A stretch of 64,000 nucleotides of DNA from Anoxybacillus ayderensis (lineage in GTDB: Bacteria > Bacillota > Bacilli > Bacillales > Anoxybacillaceae). Location: assembly GCF_000833605.1 (NCBI RefSeq), contig NZ_JXTG01000004.1, positions 1 to 64,000 on the forward strand, written 5' to 3'. A model generated the notes under the pieces. It saw only the letters and a program-made list of their open reading frames with translations. It did no database searches and was not told the origin of the DNA. Position 1 is the first letter of the stretch. Each line of letters opens with the position of its first letter. Both the position numbers and the translations under genes were made by a program. Below, piece by piece: positions 28,021-37,104 of the stretch.

Positions 28021-29349
28021 CTACATGTGCGTAGATAAGTGTTGTTCAATCGGATGGCGGCGGAAATACGAGCGCAAGACGAGCACGACCGCGATGAGTA
28101 AAAATACGTAAATGGACGTAAACAGAAGAAAAAGCGTTCCTAAATTTGTTGATTGTGTTACAGCTTCTGCCGTTGTCATCATGCGATAAATGACCCAAGG
28201 CTGTCTCCCTGTGCAAGCAAAAATCCAGCCAAATTCAATGCCGAGAAGAGCGAGCGGTCCAGCAGTAACAACTGTCCACATAAACCAGTTCGGAAATATG
28301 TGTTGTTTTCTTATGCGATGCCAAACGAATCCGACAATCGAAAGAAGGAGAAGAAACATGCCAATTCCGACCATTGCATTAAAAAGTGTATGGACAAACA
28401 ACGGTGGCCACCATTCTTCTGGAAAATCATTTAACCCGACAACGACGGTATCGAAACGATTGCCTGCTAAAAAGCTAAGCAACCATGGAATTTCAATTCC
28501 CCATTTGACTGTTTGTGTTTCGCGATCTGTAAAACCGCCGATGACGAGCGGGGCGTGCGACTGTGTTTCAAACAATCCTTCAGCAGCAGCTAATTTTTCT
28601 GGTTGATATTCATGAAGAAGTTGAGCCGATTCGTGCCCGTTTATGGCTGTTAGTAAAGAAAATACGCCGCCAACTGTTAAACCGAGCATGAGCGCTTTTT
28701 TATGAAAAAGTTGGATGCGTTCATGGTGTCTATTTTTCAACATGTGATATGCTGCGATTGAAGCGATCGTAAACGCACCTGTCATATACGCTGACAAAAC
28801 GACGTGTGTTGCTGTGACGGCAAAGCTTGGATTAAAAAATGCTTCCCACGGATTAACGTCAACAATTTGCCCATTTTCGATACGAAAGCCTGTCGGTGTT
28901 CCTTCAAAAGCGTGAACGTTCGTAATTAAAATGGCAGAAGCGGCTGCTCCGATGGCAACAAGCGTCAAGCTGATGATGCGCATCGTTGGGGAAATGCGGT
29001 CAGCTGCGTATACGTAAATAGATAAAAATAACGCTTCGACGAAAAACGCATAAATCTCGATTTGAAACGGCAGCGCCATCACTTTACCGACCACTTCCAT
29101 AAAGCCTGGCCATAAAAGTGAAAGTTGTACTCCTGCGATAGTACCAGACGGAATCGCTACGCCAAGCAAAATAGCGAGCGCTTTTGTCCAACGATTTGCC
29201 ATAAGGGCATAGTCATTGTCTTTCGTTTTTTGATATAGTAGCTCGGCCAATAAAATCATAAGCGGGATACCGACCCCAAGCGTCGCAAAAATAATATGAA
29301 ACGCCATCGTTGTGCCAAATAACGTTCTTGCTGTTAATACGTGATCCAT
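28021..29349 (-). CDS. cbdA: bd-type (cyanide-insensitive type) quinol oxidase subunit I
   Basis: 442 aa from the chosen start. The first helix holds ARTLFGTTMAFHIIFATLGVG (His ligand), and GWIFACTGRQPWVIYRMM near residue 370 carries the GRQPW motif. The sequence belongs to the YthA/CbdA branch; the Geobacillus homologue was described as a cytochrome bb'-type oxidase, so haem d may be absent here too. Start is taken at MDHVLTART by family length; longer ATG options (29373, 29388) lack a ribosome site, and the nearest GGGA is about 14 bases upstream, so the start is uncertain. Confidence 0.85.
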   Translation of the reverse strand: MDHVLTARTLFGTTMAFHIIFATLGVGIPLMILLAELLYQKTKDNDYALMANRWTKALAILLGVAIPSGTIAGVQLSLLWPGFMEVVGKVMALPFQIEIYAFFVEALFLSIYVYAADRISPTMRIISLTLVAIGAAASAILITNVHAFEGTPTGFRIENGQIVDVNPWEAFFNPSFAVTATHVVLSAYMTGAFTIASIAAYHMLKNRHHERIQLFHKKALMLGLTVGGVFSLLTAINGHESAQLLHEYQPEKLAAAEGLFETQSHAPLVIGGFTDRETQTVKWGIEIPWLLSFLAGNRFDTVVVGLNDFPEEWWPPLFVHTLFNAMVGIGMFLLLLSIVGFVWHRIRKQHIFPNWFMWTVVTAGPLALLGIEFGWIFACTGRQPWVIYRMMTTAEAVTQSTNLGTLFLLFTSIYVFLLIAVVLVLRSYFRRHPIEQHLSTHM

Positions 29350-29416
29350 ACCGAAATGTTCATCCCTTTCCATACATTGTCGTTTCATAGTTTGATTTGA
29401 AAAGGGAAAAAATATG

Positions 29417-29448
29417 CAAAAAAATAAGCGACCGTAACGATCGCTTAT
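29417..29448 (-). terminator. Terminator of znuA-like gene
   Basis: AATAAGCGA/TCGCTTATT stem followed on the minus strand by seven T; overlaps the last codons of the gene. Confidence 0.85.
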
Positions 29449-30506
29449 TGTAATGCTTTTTTTAATGCGGATATATTGTCATTCATGATCGCAAAGTAAT
29501 CTTTGTTGTTTGCGATATCATCGTTTGTGCGCGCCTCTAAGTTGTGAAGGATGAGTACATCCGCTCCAATTTCATTTTTTACGACTTCAGCAATTTTTGA
29601 TGTAACATTTTGTTCAAAAAAGATATACTGTATGTCGTGCTCTTTTGCTTTTTTAATGATAGAAGTAAGCTGTTTTTGTGACGGCTCATTTGTCGGTGAT
29701 AGTCCAGTCACGCTTATTTGTTTTAAGCCGTATCGTTTCTCCCAATAGCCATATGCGGCATGAGCAACAAGAATATCTTTTCTTTTCGCCTCTTTCATCA
29801 ATTGTTGAAATTGTTGATCGAGTTGTTCAAGCTGCTGTTTTAACGAAGTGAAGTTTTGTTCAAAATCGTCTTTCGCTTCAGGTTTAAGTTCTGTTAACGT
29901 TTGTTTAATCGTTTCGGCCATTTGAATGGAATAAATCGGATCTAACCAGACGTGTGGATCGATATCTCCGTGAACATGTTCATCTTCATGGGCATGTTCA
30001 TCTTCATGGGCATGTTCATCTTCATGGGCATGTTCATCTTCATGGGCATGTTCATCTTCATGGGCATGTTCATCTTCATGGGCATGTTCATCTTCATGGG
30101 CATGTTCGTCTTCATGATTATGATTGGATGGAAGCAATTGTATGTTTTCCGTTGCTTGTACGAACTTCACACGCTCATTTTCTAGCGTTTTGCTCATACG
30201 ATCGACAAATCCTTCCATTCCTTGACCGATGTAAATGAGAGCGTGCGCATCAGCAATTTGTTGCATCGTTTTTGCTGTTGGCTCATATGTGTGTGCATCG
30301 ACGCCAGGAGGGTATACACTTTCGACACGAACGTGCTCGCCACCAATTTTTTCGGTAAAGTCTTGAAGTGGGTACACCGTTGTATAAATGATAAGTTGAT
30401 CGTCTGTTTCTTTGCTAGTTGATGGAGTTGCATTGTCCTTTTGATTGCAACCAAATAATGTGAGTGTGCTTGCGAGTATAATAGTTAACATTGCACGTAA
30501 TTTCAT
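29445..30506 (-). CDS. znuA: Zinc ABC transporter substrate-binding lipoprotein (ZnuA/AdcA type)
   Basis: 353 aa. Signal peptide with lipobox LTLFGC at residues ~16-21, so the mature protein is lipid-anchored outside the membrane. YTTVYPLQDFTEKIGG begins the metal-binding fold; His ligands are expected in VDAHTYEP, DPHVWLDP and LVAHAAYGYW. Between them a flexible acidic His loop consists of eight HEDEHx units encoded by an 18-bp tandem repeat. The ATG at 30506 follows GAGAGGAGG. A Zur box and a terminator-like hairpin lie upstream. ATPase and permease genes are not adjacent. Confidence 0.92.
   Translation of the reverse strand: MKLRAMLTIILASTLTLFGCNQKDNATPSTSKETDDQLIIYTTVYPLQDFTEKIGGEHVRVESVYPPGVDAHTYEPTAKTMQQIADAHALIYIGQGMEGFVDRMSKTLENERVKFVQATENIQLLPSNHNHEDEHAHEDEHAHEDEHAHEDEHAHEDEHAHEDEHAHEDEHAHEDEHVHGDIDPHVWLDPIYSIQMAETIKQTLTELKPEAKDDFEQNFTSLKQQLEQLDQQFQQLMKEAKRKDILVAHAAYGYWEKRYGLKQISVTGLSPTNEPSQKQLTSIIKKAKEHDIQYIFFEQNVTSKIAEVVKNEIGADVLILHNLEARTNDDIANNKDYFAIMNDNISALKKALQ
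29975..30118. repeat. 18-bp tandem repeat, 7 perfect + 1 diverged copies
   Basis: Unit CATGTTCATCTTCATGGG (+ strand), encoding HEDEHA on the minus strand. Units start at 29975, 29993, 30011, 30029, 30047, 30065 and 30083 without a single change; the eighth (30101) is degenerate. In-frame length means copy-number changes keep the reading frame. Confidence 0.97.
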
Positions 30507-30522
30507 ATTTTTTCCTCCTCTC

Positions 30523-30553
30523 AAAAAAGAAGGATGTTTATGAAAACATCCTT
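30523..30553 (-). terminator. Intrinsic terminator in znuA leader / after yciC
   Basis: Minus-strand stem AAGGATGTTT/AAACATCCTT (10 bp, loop TCAT) followed by CTTTTTT. It sits downstream of the Zur box and TATAAT but upstream of the znuA ribosome site. Confidence 0.85.
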
Positions 30554-30566
30554 TTTCTCCTAGCTT

Positions 30567-30587
30567 ATTATATCGTAATCGTTACGA
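30567..30587 (-). promoter_or_regulatory. Zur box and -10 of znuA
   Basis: Palindrome TCGTAATCGTTACGA at 30573..30587 fits the Bacillus Zur operator (TCGTAATNATTACGA). On the minus strand it is followed at once by TATAAT (30568..30573), so Zur binding would block this promoter. Confidence 0.85.
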
Positions 30588-30595
30588 TTTGAAAA

Positions 30596-31777
30596 TTATA
30601 ATGCACTTGTAAATGGTGGAAGCGGATCAACAAAAGTAGACCAATCTTGTTTCATTTCTTCGTCTGTTAATAAACATGCATCAAGAGAAGAAGCAATCGT
30701 TTGTTCATCCATATCAATGCCGATCAATACGAGCTCTGTCATGCGATCGCCGTACGTATCGTCCCATTTTGCACGCAACTCTGGTTCTTCTTGCAAAATT
30801 TGTTCCCGTTCATGTGGAGGATATGTTGCAATCCATTCCCCAGCCCCTTGAATCATAATGGACGGTCCAGCTTGTGAAAGAAGTCCGCACATATTGTTGC
30901 GGGAAGCGAGCCAGAAAAAGCCTTTGGCGCGAACGATTTCAACTGGCCATTGTTCGAGCCAATGCATAAGCCGTTCTGGATGAAATGGGCGACGGCGGCG
31001 ATATACGAAAGAAGAAATGCCGTATTCCTCTGTTTCTGGTGTATGCTCTTCATTTAGTTCTTTGATCCATCCGGCCGATTGGCTTGCTTTTTCGAAGTCA
31101 AATAAACGAGTGTTTAAAATGTCATGAAGCGCCACTTTTCCGTATGTTGTTCGAATGATTTTTGCTTCTGGGTTTAATTTACGAAGGAGCGCTTCTAATT
31201 CGTCTGCATCTTCTTCAGAAATGCAGTCGATTTTATTTAAAATAAGTACATTTGCAAATTCAATTTGATCAATTAGTAAATCGACAACTTCACGCGTATC
31301 TGTTTCGTCGACCGCCTGTTTGCGATCTAATAACGTTTCATCGGAGGCAAAATCATGCCAAAAACGATTGGCATCGACGACGGTAACCATCGTATCTAAT
31401 CGACATGTTGACGTTAAATCAATGCCAAACTCCTCATCGATGTACGTAAACGTTTGAGCGACAGGAATCGGTTCGCTAATACCGGATGATTCGATGACGA
31501 TGTAATCAATGTCTCCAGCGTTAACAAGTTTTTCGACTTCTTTCATTAAATCTTCCCGTAACGTACAGCAAATACAGCCGTTTTGAATTTGCACAAGCTT
31601 TTCTTCTGTACGTGAAAACCCGCCTTGTTTAATGAGCTCAGCGTCGATATTCACCTCGCTCATGTCGTTGACGATAACAGCAATTTTTAACCCTTCACGA
31701 TTGTTTAAAATATGATTAAGCAACGTCGTTTTTCCAGAACCTAAATATCCGCTTAATACGGTTACAGGCACTTTCAT
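30596..31777 (-). CDS. zagA: CobW/COG0523 zinc GTPase (YciC/ZagA type)
   Basis: 393 aa. P-loop GYLGSGKTTLLNHIL at residues 9-23, zinc-binding CICCTLRED (CxCC) at ~70, VIESSGISEP, NKID for guanine recognition near 180, then the C-terminal CobW domain. B. subtilis YciC (ZagA) is a Zur-regulated metallochaperone that delivers zinc to a folate enzyme under starvation. Here a Zur box stands 23 bp before the start and a znuA-like gene follows, which supports the zinc assignment. Confidence 0.9.
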   Translation of the reverse strand: MKVPVTVLSGYLGSGKTTLLNHILNNREGLKIAVIVNDMSEVNIDAELIKQGGFSRTEEKLVQIQNGCICCTLREDLMKEVEKLVNAGDIDYIVIESSGISEPIPVAQTFTYIDEEFGIDLTSTCRLDTMVTVVDANRFWHDFASDETLLDRKQAVDETDTREVVDLLIDQIEFANVLILNKIDCISEEDADELEALLRKLNPEAKIIRTTYGKVALHDILNTRLFDFEKASQSAGWIKELNEEHTPETEEYGISSFVYRRRRPFHPERLMHWLEQWPVEIVRAKGFFWLASRNNMCGLLSQAGPSIMIQGAGEWIATYPPHEREQILQEEPELRAKWDDTYGDRMTELVLIGIDMDEQTIASSLDACLLTDEEMKQDWSTFVDPLPPFTSAL

Positions 31778-31799
31778 ACATGTTTCTCCTTCCTTAAAA

Positions 31800-31813
31800 C
31801 GTAATTATTACGA
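31800..31813 (-). promoter_or_regulatory. Zur box of zagA/yciC
   Basis: CGTAATTATTACGA, a near-perfect half of the Zur palindrome consensus, located just upstream of the GTPase start. Confidence 0.8.
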
Positions 31814-31841
31814 TTTACAACGTCTATCATATCGAAAAAAA

Positions 31842-31874
31842 AGAGAAAGAACAACTATTTTTGCTCTTTCTCTG
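31842..31874 (-). terminator. Terminator of yidD
   Basis: AGAGAAAG/CTTTCTCT stem at the end of yidD followed on the minus strand by a run of T. Confidence 0.75.
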
Positions 31875-32079
31875 GGACAGGATCAAATCCACCAGGATGA
31901 AGAGGATGGCATTTTAAAATACGTTTAATCGTTAAATAGCCCCCTTTCAGTGCACCGAAACGGCGAATGGCTTCTAATCCGTAATGTGAACAAGTCGGAT
32001 AAAAGCGGCATGTCGGCGGTTTTAAAGGGGAAATAAACCGTTGGTAAAAACGAATAAGTAAAATGAGCATATGTTTCAT
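31855..32079 (-). CDS. yidD: Membrane protein insertion efficiency factor YidD
   Basis: 74 aa. [29 protein letters not shown] and [15 protein letters not shown] regions are diagnostic for YidD, a small peripheral membrane protein thought to aid YidC-dependent insertion. The ATG at 32079 (MKHML) is chosen over 32088 on spacing from ATAGGTG. Stands alone between the zinc module and luxS. Confidence 0.93.
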   Translation of the reverse strand: MKHMLILLIRFYQRFISPLKPPTCRFYPTCSHYGLEAIRRFGALKGGYLTIKRILKCHPLHPGGFDPVPEKEQK

Positions 32080-32208
32080 ATCATACACCTATCCCTATTT
32101 TTGCTTATTTTAACATAGTTGAATGAAGTCATTCCAACAAAAAAAGATGAAAAAAGTCGGACTTTTGTGTATGATAAAAACGTAACAATTGAAAAAGAGG
32201 TGAGAGGT

Positions 32209-32682
32209 ATGCCTTCAGTAGAAAGTTTTGAGCTTGATCATTGTGCGGTCAAAGCACCGTACGTTCGCCATTGCGGCGTTCATAAAGTTGGCAGCGACGG
32301 TGTTGTGAATAAATTTGATATTCGTTTTTGTCAGCCTAACAAAGAAGCAATGCAGCCTGCAGCGATTCATACGCTCGAGCATTTGCTAGCGGTGCACATT
32401 CGTAAGCACGCCGAAAAATACGACCATTTTGATATTATTGATATTTCGCCAATGGGATGTCAAACAGGCTATTATTTAGTCGTTAGCGGCACGCCAACCG
32501 TTGAAGAAATTATTGACTTGCTAGAGGCAACGATGAATGAGGCGCTAACCGTCACAGAAGTGCCAGCTGCAACAGAAAAAGAGTGTGGTCAAGCGAAGTT
32601 GCATGATTTAGAAGGAGCAAAGCGACTCATGCGCTACTGGCTATCGCAACCAAAAGAAGAATTGAAAAAAGTGTTTGGCTAA
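32209..32682 (+). CDS. luxS: S-ribosylhomocysteine lyase
   Basis: 157 aa. Cleaves S-ribosylhomocysteine to homocysteine and DPD (AI-2 precursor) in the activated methyl cycle. Metal site [10 protein letters not shown] (His-x2-Glu-His) at residues ~54-63 and the third ligand Cys in [10 protein letters not shown] near 126. The real start is the ATG 30 codons into the longest frame, with GAGGTGAGAGG upstream. Confidence 0.97.
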   Translation: MPSVESFELDHCAVKAPYVRHCGVHKVGSDGVVNKFDIRFCQPNKEAMQPAAIHTLEHLLAVHIRKHAEKYDHFDIIDISPMGCQTGYYLVVSGTPTVEEIIDLLEATMNEALTVTEVPAATEKECGQAKLHDLEGAKRLMRYWLSQPKEELKKVFG

Positions 32683-32730
32683 AAAACAAAGGTTCAGGCG
32701 TCACATGTCTGAACCTTTGTTTTTTTCAGT
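32682..32730. terminator. Bidirectional terminator luxS / ytzI
   Basis: AAAACAAAGGTTCAG/CTGAACCTTTGTTTT stem; it overlaps the last codons and stop of the convergent small gene. Confidence 0.85.
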
Positions 32731-32838
32731 TGGCTCATCGATAGTATGTTTGTATTTGTATGCTTTTGAAATCGTTAAAACGCTTAAGATGAGCACGACA
32801 AATACGATGATGATGGAAATGATAAAAGTGAGCAACAT
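32701..32838 (-). CDS. ytzI: Small membrane protein (YtzI-like, 45 aa)
   Basis: 45 aa with one hydrophobic helix (LLTFIISIIIVFVVLILSVL) followed by a charged tail. The ATG at 32838 follows GGAGGG by seven bases; the longer frame runs into dps regulatory sequence and is not credible. Similar size, topology and location to B. subtilis YtzI. Function unknown. Its stop lies within a terminator stem. Confidence 0.7.
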   Translation of the reverse strand: MLLTFIISIIIVFVVLILSVLTISKAYKYKHTIDEPTEKNKGSDM

Positions 32839-32941
32839 GTGCAACCCTCCATATTCTATATTAATGTAAAAGCGTATTATTTTCCAAAACTTTTTTTGTT
32901 TGCTACAATGGAGAAGGGGAAAGTTTATACTTGAGGAGGGA

Positions 32942-33385
32942 ATGAATGTGAAGGAAAAATTAATTGACATTGTAAACAAACAAATTGCGAATTGGAACGT
33001 ATTATATGTGAAACTGCACAACTACCATTGGTATGTGAAAGGTCCACAATTTTTTACGTTGCATACAAAATTTGAAGAGCTGTACAATGAAGCTGCGCTA
33101 CATATTGATGAATTAGCGGAGCGTTTATTGGCGCTAGGTGGAAAGCCGTTAGCGACGATGAAAGAGTATTTAGCGGTAGCGTCTGTACATGAAGCAAAAG
33201 GAAATGAAACAGCCGAGGAAATGGTGGCAGAAATCGTTCGTGATTTTGAAACGATGATTCATGAGCTCAAAGACGGCATGGATTATGCTGGAGAAATTAA
33301 TGATGAAACGACAGGTGATATGCTTTTAGGCATTCATCAAAGTTTAGAAAAACACGTGTGGATGTTAAAATCGTTTCTTGGATAA
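32942..33385 (+). CDS. dps: Dps-family DNA-binding ferritin-like protein
   Basis: 147 aa. Ferroxidase residues are visible: [22 protein letters not shown] (His, His, Asp/Glu positions) near residue 25 and [14 protein letters not shown] near 50. Dodecamers store iron and protect DNA from peroxide. GGAGGGA is upstream of the ATG at 32942. A TACAAT -10 lies at 32904; no clear PerR box was seen. Confidence 0.92.
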   Translation: MNVKEKLIDIVNKQIANWNVLYVKLHNYHWYVKGPQFFTLHTKFEELYNEAALHIDELAERLLALGGKPLATMKEYLAVASVHEAKGNETAEEMVAEIVRDFETMIHELKDGMDYAGEINDETTGDMLLGIHQSLEKHVWMLKSFLG

Positions 33386-33410
33386 GGTGGGATTTCCCAC
33401 TTTTTTCTTA
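33386..33410 (+). terminator. Terminator of dps
   Basis: Short GTGGGA/TCCCAC hairpin followed by TTTTTT. Confidence 0.75.
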
Positions 33411-33514
33411 ATTCCATCACTTTGAAGGTAATAGGGGATTGTTCTATGCTTTTTTGCATGAAAACAAATGGATCGACTCACACTAACCGTAATAAATGGA
33501 AAAGGGGTGGGGCG

Positions 33515-33823
33515 ATGAAAAAAACGTATTATGTGTCGGTGGCACGCGGTGAAATTTCGCAGGTAAAAACTGCTTCGCCGTGGGAATTTCGAATTGAAGC
33601 GACTGATGAAGAAATTATTCAATTGCGAGAGTATTTTGATGAAATGTATTCATCCGATTGGCAATCGTTTTGGCGCGCACATGTGCCATATGTGCAATAT
33701 CATTATGACCGTCCGAATGATGGGTACGATCATGCGATAAAAAAAGTGTACGAACTCATTTATGAGCTTGGAGATGAAGAAGCGAGACAACAAATTGAAA
33801 CGATGGGAGTCATACAGTCATAA
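33515..33823 (+). CDS. Conserved hypothetical protein (102 aa)
   Basis: 102-aa soluble protein, not assigned to a family. Begins KKTYYVSVARGEISQ and is rich in Tyr, Trp and acidic residues (YHYDRPNDGYDHAI). Good AAGGGGTGGGG ribosome site before ATG 33515. Sits between dps and the ytkD Nudix gene as a single gene in the B. subtilis-like syntenic block. No function inferred. Confidence 0.75.
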   Translation: MKKTYYVSVARGEISQVKTASPWEFRIEATDEEIIQLREYFDEMYSSDWQSFWRAHVPYVQYHYDRPNDGYDHAIKKVYELIYELGDEEARQQIETMGVIQS

Positions 33824-33886
33824 AAGCTGTCTGCCATTTGATTGTGTGGTACAATGAAGAAAACATGCAGTTGAGGGTAGACGGCG

Positions 33887-34360
33887 ATGATTGTATTTCA
33901 AGATGACTACGGATACGACGTTCGACTTTCTTTTTCTGACCATCCTTTTTCACGACATCCGAAACATGTTCTTGTTATTTGTCGGTACAACGGTCGTTGG
34001 TTATTGACCAATCACGCTGTACGAGGCTGGGAATTCCCGGGGGGTAAAGTAGAAGAGGGAGAGACGGCGGAACAGGCAGCGATTCGTGAAGTAAGGGAAG
34101 AAACAGGAGGAATTGTTCAAAAGATCATGTACATCGGGCAGTATGAAGTCAAACGTCCGAATGAAACGATTGTAAAAAATATTTATTTTGCTCATGTTGA
34201 GTCTTTGGAACAAAGGGAGTCGTATTTTGAAACAAATGGTCCTGTTCTCATTGAGCATATGCCAGATGACATAGCGAAAGATGAACGATTTAGTTTTATT
34301 ATGAAAGATGGCGTATGGTCATATACGAAACGACAGTTAGAGCGGCGGGGAATGGTTTAA
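33887..34360 (+). CDS. ytkD: Nudix hydrolase YtkD
   Basis: 157 aa with a complete Nudix box [18 protein letters not shown] plus REETGG (residues ~47-70; G-x5-E-x7-REVREETGG). B. subtilis YtkD hydrolyses (d)NTPs including 8-oxo-dGTP and can act on RNA 5' ends. Start ATG 33887 follows GTTGAGGGTAGACGGC. Adjacent to ytlACD as in B. subtilis. Confidence 0.92.
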   Translation: MIVFQDDYGYDVRLSFSDHPFSRHPKHVLVICRYNGRWLLTNHAVRGWEFPGGKVEEGETAEQAAIREVREETGGIVQKIMYIGQYEVKRPNETIVKNIYFAHVESLEQRESYFETNGPVLIEHMPDDIAKDERFSFIMKDGVWSYTKRQLERRGMV

Positions 34361-34394
34361 AGCCCCACCGCCTTTTCTTTGCATGTGGGGCTAT
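34358..34394. terminator. Bidirectional terminator ytkD / ytlD
   Basis: AGCCCCAC/GTGGGGCT stem between the two convergent stops with T-rich loop sequence. Confidence 0.6.
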
Positions 34395-35197
34395 GCACGT
34401 TTGATTAGCTTTTTTTCAAACCAACTGACAAGTTGATACATGATGCTTGAAAGTAATGCAATCATAAGCAAACTTAATAAAACGAGCGTAAAGTTAAACA
34501 CTTGGAATCCGTAAATAATCATATAACCGAGCCCTTGCTTCGAAACGAGAAATTCCCCGACAATGACACCGACCCAAGATAGACCGACGTTCACTTTTAA
34601 CGTTGAAATCATTGTCGGAAAGGAAGCGGGTAAAATGGCTTCTGTAAACCATTGTCGTTTCGTTGCACCGAATGTTTGAAGCACTTTCATATAGTTTGCA
34701 TCTACTTCTTTAAACGATGTGTAAACGACAATCGTTGTAATAATGATGGAAATGATTGCTCCCATCGCGACGATCGATGTCATATTCGGCCCGAGCGCCA
34801 CAATGAGAATCGGTCCAAGCGCCACCTTTGGCATCGCATTTAAAATCACTAAATATGGATCAACAATTTTGGATACGCGTGGAAACCACCAAAGTAGCGC
34901 AGCGAAACAAATGCCCGCGATCGTACCAACAATAAAACCGAGTACGGTTTCTGTTAATGTGATAGTTGTATGTGAAAGCAATGTGTGATCGCGCACTTTC
35001 GTGATAAATAAATGCCAAATGGAAGACGGTGAGCTAAATAAAAGAGGATCAATCCAATGAAAACGGCTTGCGATTTCCCATAGGCTAAAGAAGGCAATGA
35101 CAATGATCGTTTGGAAAAAACGAACGATTCGTTTTTCGCGTTTTTCATATGCTATATGTTGATCGTATATACGTTGCAACCATTCATGTTTGTTCAA
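34391..35197 (-). CDS. ytlD: ABC transporter permease (YtlD-like)
   Basis: 268 aa, about six membrane helices, with the BPD-transport EAA-type loop ([19 protein letters not shown] near residue 185). Belongs to the SsuC/TauC/ThiX permease group. Third gene of an ytlACD operon, overlapping the ATPase gene by 14 nt. Substrate unknown; NMT1/ThiY-like binding proteins usually carry sulphonates or pyrimidine-type thiamin precursors. Confidence 0.88.
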   Translation of the reverse strand: MNKHEWLQRIYDQHIAYEKREKRIVRFFQTIIVIAFFSLWEIASRFHWIDPLLFSSPSSIWHLFITKVRDHTLLSHTTITLTETVLGFIVGTIAGICFAALLWWFPRVSKIVDPYLVILNAMPKVALGPILIVALGPNMTSIVAMGAIISIIITTIVVYTSFKEVDANYMKVLQTFGATKRQWFTEAILPASFPTMISTLKVNVGLSWVGVIVGEFLVSKQGLGYMIIYGFQVFNFTLVLLSLLMIALLSSIMYQLVSWFEKKLIKRA

Positions 35198-35963
35198 TGC
35201 TCTCTAACTCCTTCCAAATCATTTGAAAAATCGGTGAAAAATCTGGATGTTGGCGAGCTTGAAACGGTGTACACGCTTTTAATGAATCGGGGACGGAAAC
35301 AATTCGTTTAATTTTTCCTGGTCTTGCGGTAAATAAAACGATGCGGTCGCTCATCGCAATTGCTTCACCGATGTCGTGCGTGACGAGAAGCGCTGTTTTC
35401 CGATATTGTTTTAACGTCTCCCATACGAGATCCTCTAGTTTAAGTTTTGTTTGGTAATCAAGTGCTGAAAACGGTTCATCCAACAATAAAATTTTCGGGT
35501 CAGTTGCCAAGGTGCGAACGAGTGCAGCGCGCTGACGCATCCCTCCTGACAATTCGTAAGGATAGCGGTCATCGACGTCGCGTAGACCAATTTGATGTAA
35601 AAGGGCGAGCGTTTGTTTTCTCGTTTTCTCGCTATATTTGCCTGTCAGTTTTAATCCGAGTGTGACGTTTTGTTCAATTGTTTTCCACGGAAACAAATAA
35701 TCGTGTTGTAGCATATACCCAATCGTTTGACGCATCGATTTTGCTTCTTTTCCTTCGATAAGCACACGTCCTTTCGTCGGCTCGATTAGTCCAGCGATAA
35801 TGGAAAGAAGCGTCGTTTTTCCACAACCGCTTGGGCCGAGAAAGGAGAGAAATTCTCCCCTCTCGACAGTTAGCGACAGATGATCAAGCGCCAAGACAGC
35901 CGATTGGTTTGTGACGTAGGCATGCATCACTTGATCAATCGTTAAAATGGGCATGGGGTTCAC
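35184..35963 (-). CDS. ytlC: ABC transporter ATP-binding protein (YtlC-like)
   Basis: 259 aa. Walker [14 protein letters not shown] near residue 40, signature [13 protein letters not shown] near 135, Walker [13 protein letters not shown] near 160 and H-loop [10 protein letters not shown] near 195. Overlaps the binding-protein gene by 4 nt (ATGA type). Powers the YtlACD importer. Confidence 0.93.
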   Translation of the reverse strand: MNPMPILTIDQVMHAYVTNQSAVLALDHLSLTVERGEFLSFLGPSGCGKTTLLSIIAGLIEPTKGRVLIEGKEAKSMRQTIGYMLQHDYLFPWKTIEQNVTLGLKLTGKYSEKTRKQTLALLHQIGLRDVDDRYPYELSGGMRQRAALVRTLATDPKILLLDEPFSALDYQTKLKLEDLVWETLKQYRKTALLVTHDIGEAIAMSDRIVLFTARPGKIKRIVSVPDSLKACTPFQARQHPDFSPIFQMIWKELESIEQT

Positions 35964-36940
35964 CTCTTTTGTGCGTTTTCGGCAAACGATGTATTCACTA
36001 AAATCGAGTGATCAATGTACGATGGCAACTCATTTGCTTCTTTCATGATGTTTTGGAGATGGTTCCATTCTTCTTCATCTAAAATAGGGTCTGTTGCATA
36101 GGAGCCTTGTTTTTTATAGCGATCGACGACTTTTTCAATAAGAGCGATATCTGTATTTTCAAAGTACGGTTGAATGACTGTTGCGATTTCTTTGGCCTCG
36201 TGTGTTTGCACCCATTGTTGGGCTTTATAAAGAGCGCGTGTAAATTTTTCAATGACATCTTTATTTTTCTCAATAAAACTTTGTTTTGCCATGAACGTTG
36301 TGTATGGGAGATGGCCGGATTCCGTTCCAAAGGAAGCAACAATATACCCTTTTCCTTCTTGTTCAAAAATGCTAGCAGTCGGTTCAAATAGTTGGACGAA
36401 ATCGCCTGTTCCGCTCGCAAATGCATTGGCGATATTAGCAAATTCAATGTTTTGAATGAGGTTTAAGTCTTTATGTGGATCAATTTCATGTTGTTTTAAA
36501 ACGTACTCTCCGACCATTTGCGGCATGCCGCCTTTTCTTTGACCTAAAAATGTACTTCCTTTCAGTTGATCCCACGTGAAGTTAGCGATCGGTTCGCGCG
36601 AAACTAAAAATGTGCCGTCCGTTTGTGTCAATTGCGCAAAGTTGATAACGGGATCAATGGCTCCTTGACTATACACATAAATAGACGTTTCCGAACCGAC
36701 GAGTGCAATATCTGCTCCGTTCGATAAAAGCGTCGTCATCGTTTTATCGCCGCCCCACGTCGTATTTAGTTCAATATGAAGCCCTTCTTCAGCAAAAAAG
36801 CCTTTTTCAATTGCGACGTATTGAGGCGCGTAAAAAATAGAACGAGTCACTTCCGCAACGCGCAACGTTTTTACATCATGGGATGAGCATGCCGAAAGTA
36901 AAAACATAAAAGCAACAAGCAAAAATACCCATTTTCGCAT
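35960..36940 (-). CDS. ytlA: ABC transporter substrate-binding lipoprotein (YtlA-like)
   Basis: 326 aa. Lipobox LLSACSS at residues ~14-20. The NMT1/SsuA-like fold starts TLRVAEVTRSIFYAPQYVAIEKGFF; GADIALVGSETS is the first hinge region. First gene of the importer operon. No riboswitch was seen in the short leader, which argues mildly against thiamin precursor uptake. Confidence 0.9.
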   Translation of the reverse strand: MRKWVFLLVAFMFLLSACSSHDVKTLRVAEVTRSIFYAPQYVAIEKGFFAEEGLHIELNTTWGGDKTMTTLLSNGADIALVGSETSIYVYSQGAIDPVINFAQLTQTDGTFLVSREPIANFTWDQLKGSTFLGQRKGGMPQMVGEYVLKQHEIDPHKDLNLIQNIEFANIANAFASGTGDFVQLFEPTASIFEQEGKGYIVASFGTESGHLPYTTFMAKQSFIEKNKDVIEKFTRALYKAQQWVQTHEAKEIATVIQPYFENTDIALIEKVVDRYKKQGSYATDPILDEEEWNHLQNIMKEANELPSYIDHSILVNTSFAENAQKR

Positions 36941-37013
36941 TGTTTTCCCCTCTTTCGTTTCGTTTGCTTTATCGTATGCGCCTAATAAAAATGTGTGAAT
37001 GACCTAAAAAGAA

Positions 37014-37039
37014 AACCGCCGAGCACATCGCTCGACGGT
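37014..37039. repeat. Left 26-nt direct repeat of island (possible attachment site)
   Basis: Imperfect palindrome AACCGCCGAGC-ACATC-GCTCGACGGT, followed leftwards by A-rich sequence (T-run on minus strand), so it also works as terminator for hicBA. One mismatch to 39234..39259. Confidence 0.8.
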
Positions 37040-37104
37040 CCATATCAACAAAGTCGACAAGCTGAAAACCTCTTCTGCATGCGTAGCTGAAGATACTTTT
37101 GCGT

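Noticed and set aside
29975-30118. Short direct repeats resembling a CRISPR array
   Set aside because: Units are contiguous 18-bp copies with no spacers and lie in frame inside the znuA-like coding sequence.
29952-30238. Plus-strand open frames with repeated FMGMFI or HVHLHG residues
   Set aside because: They are antisense shadows of the 18-bp repeat in the znuA-like gene, without ribosome sites.
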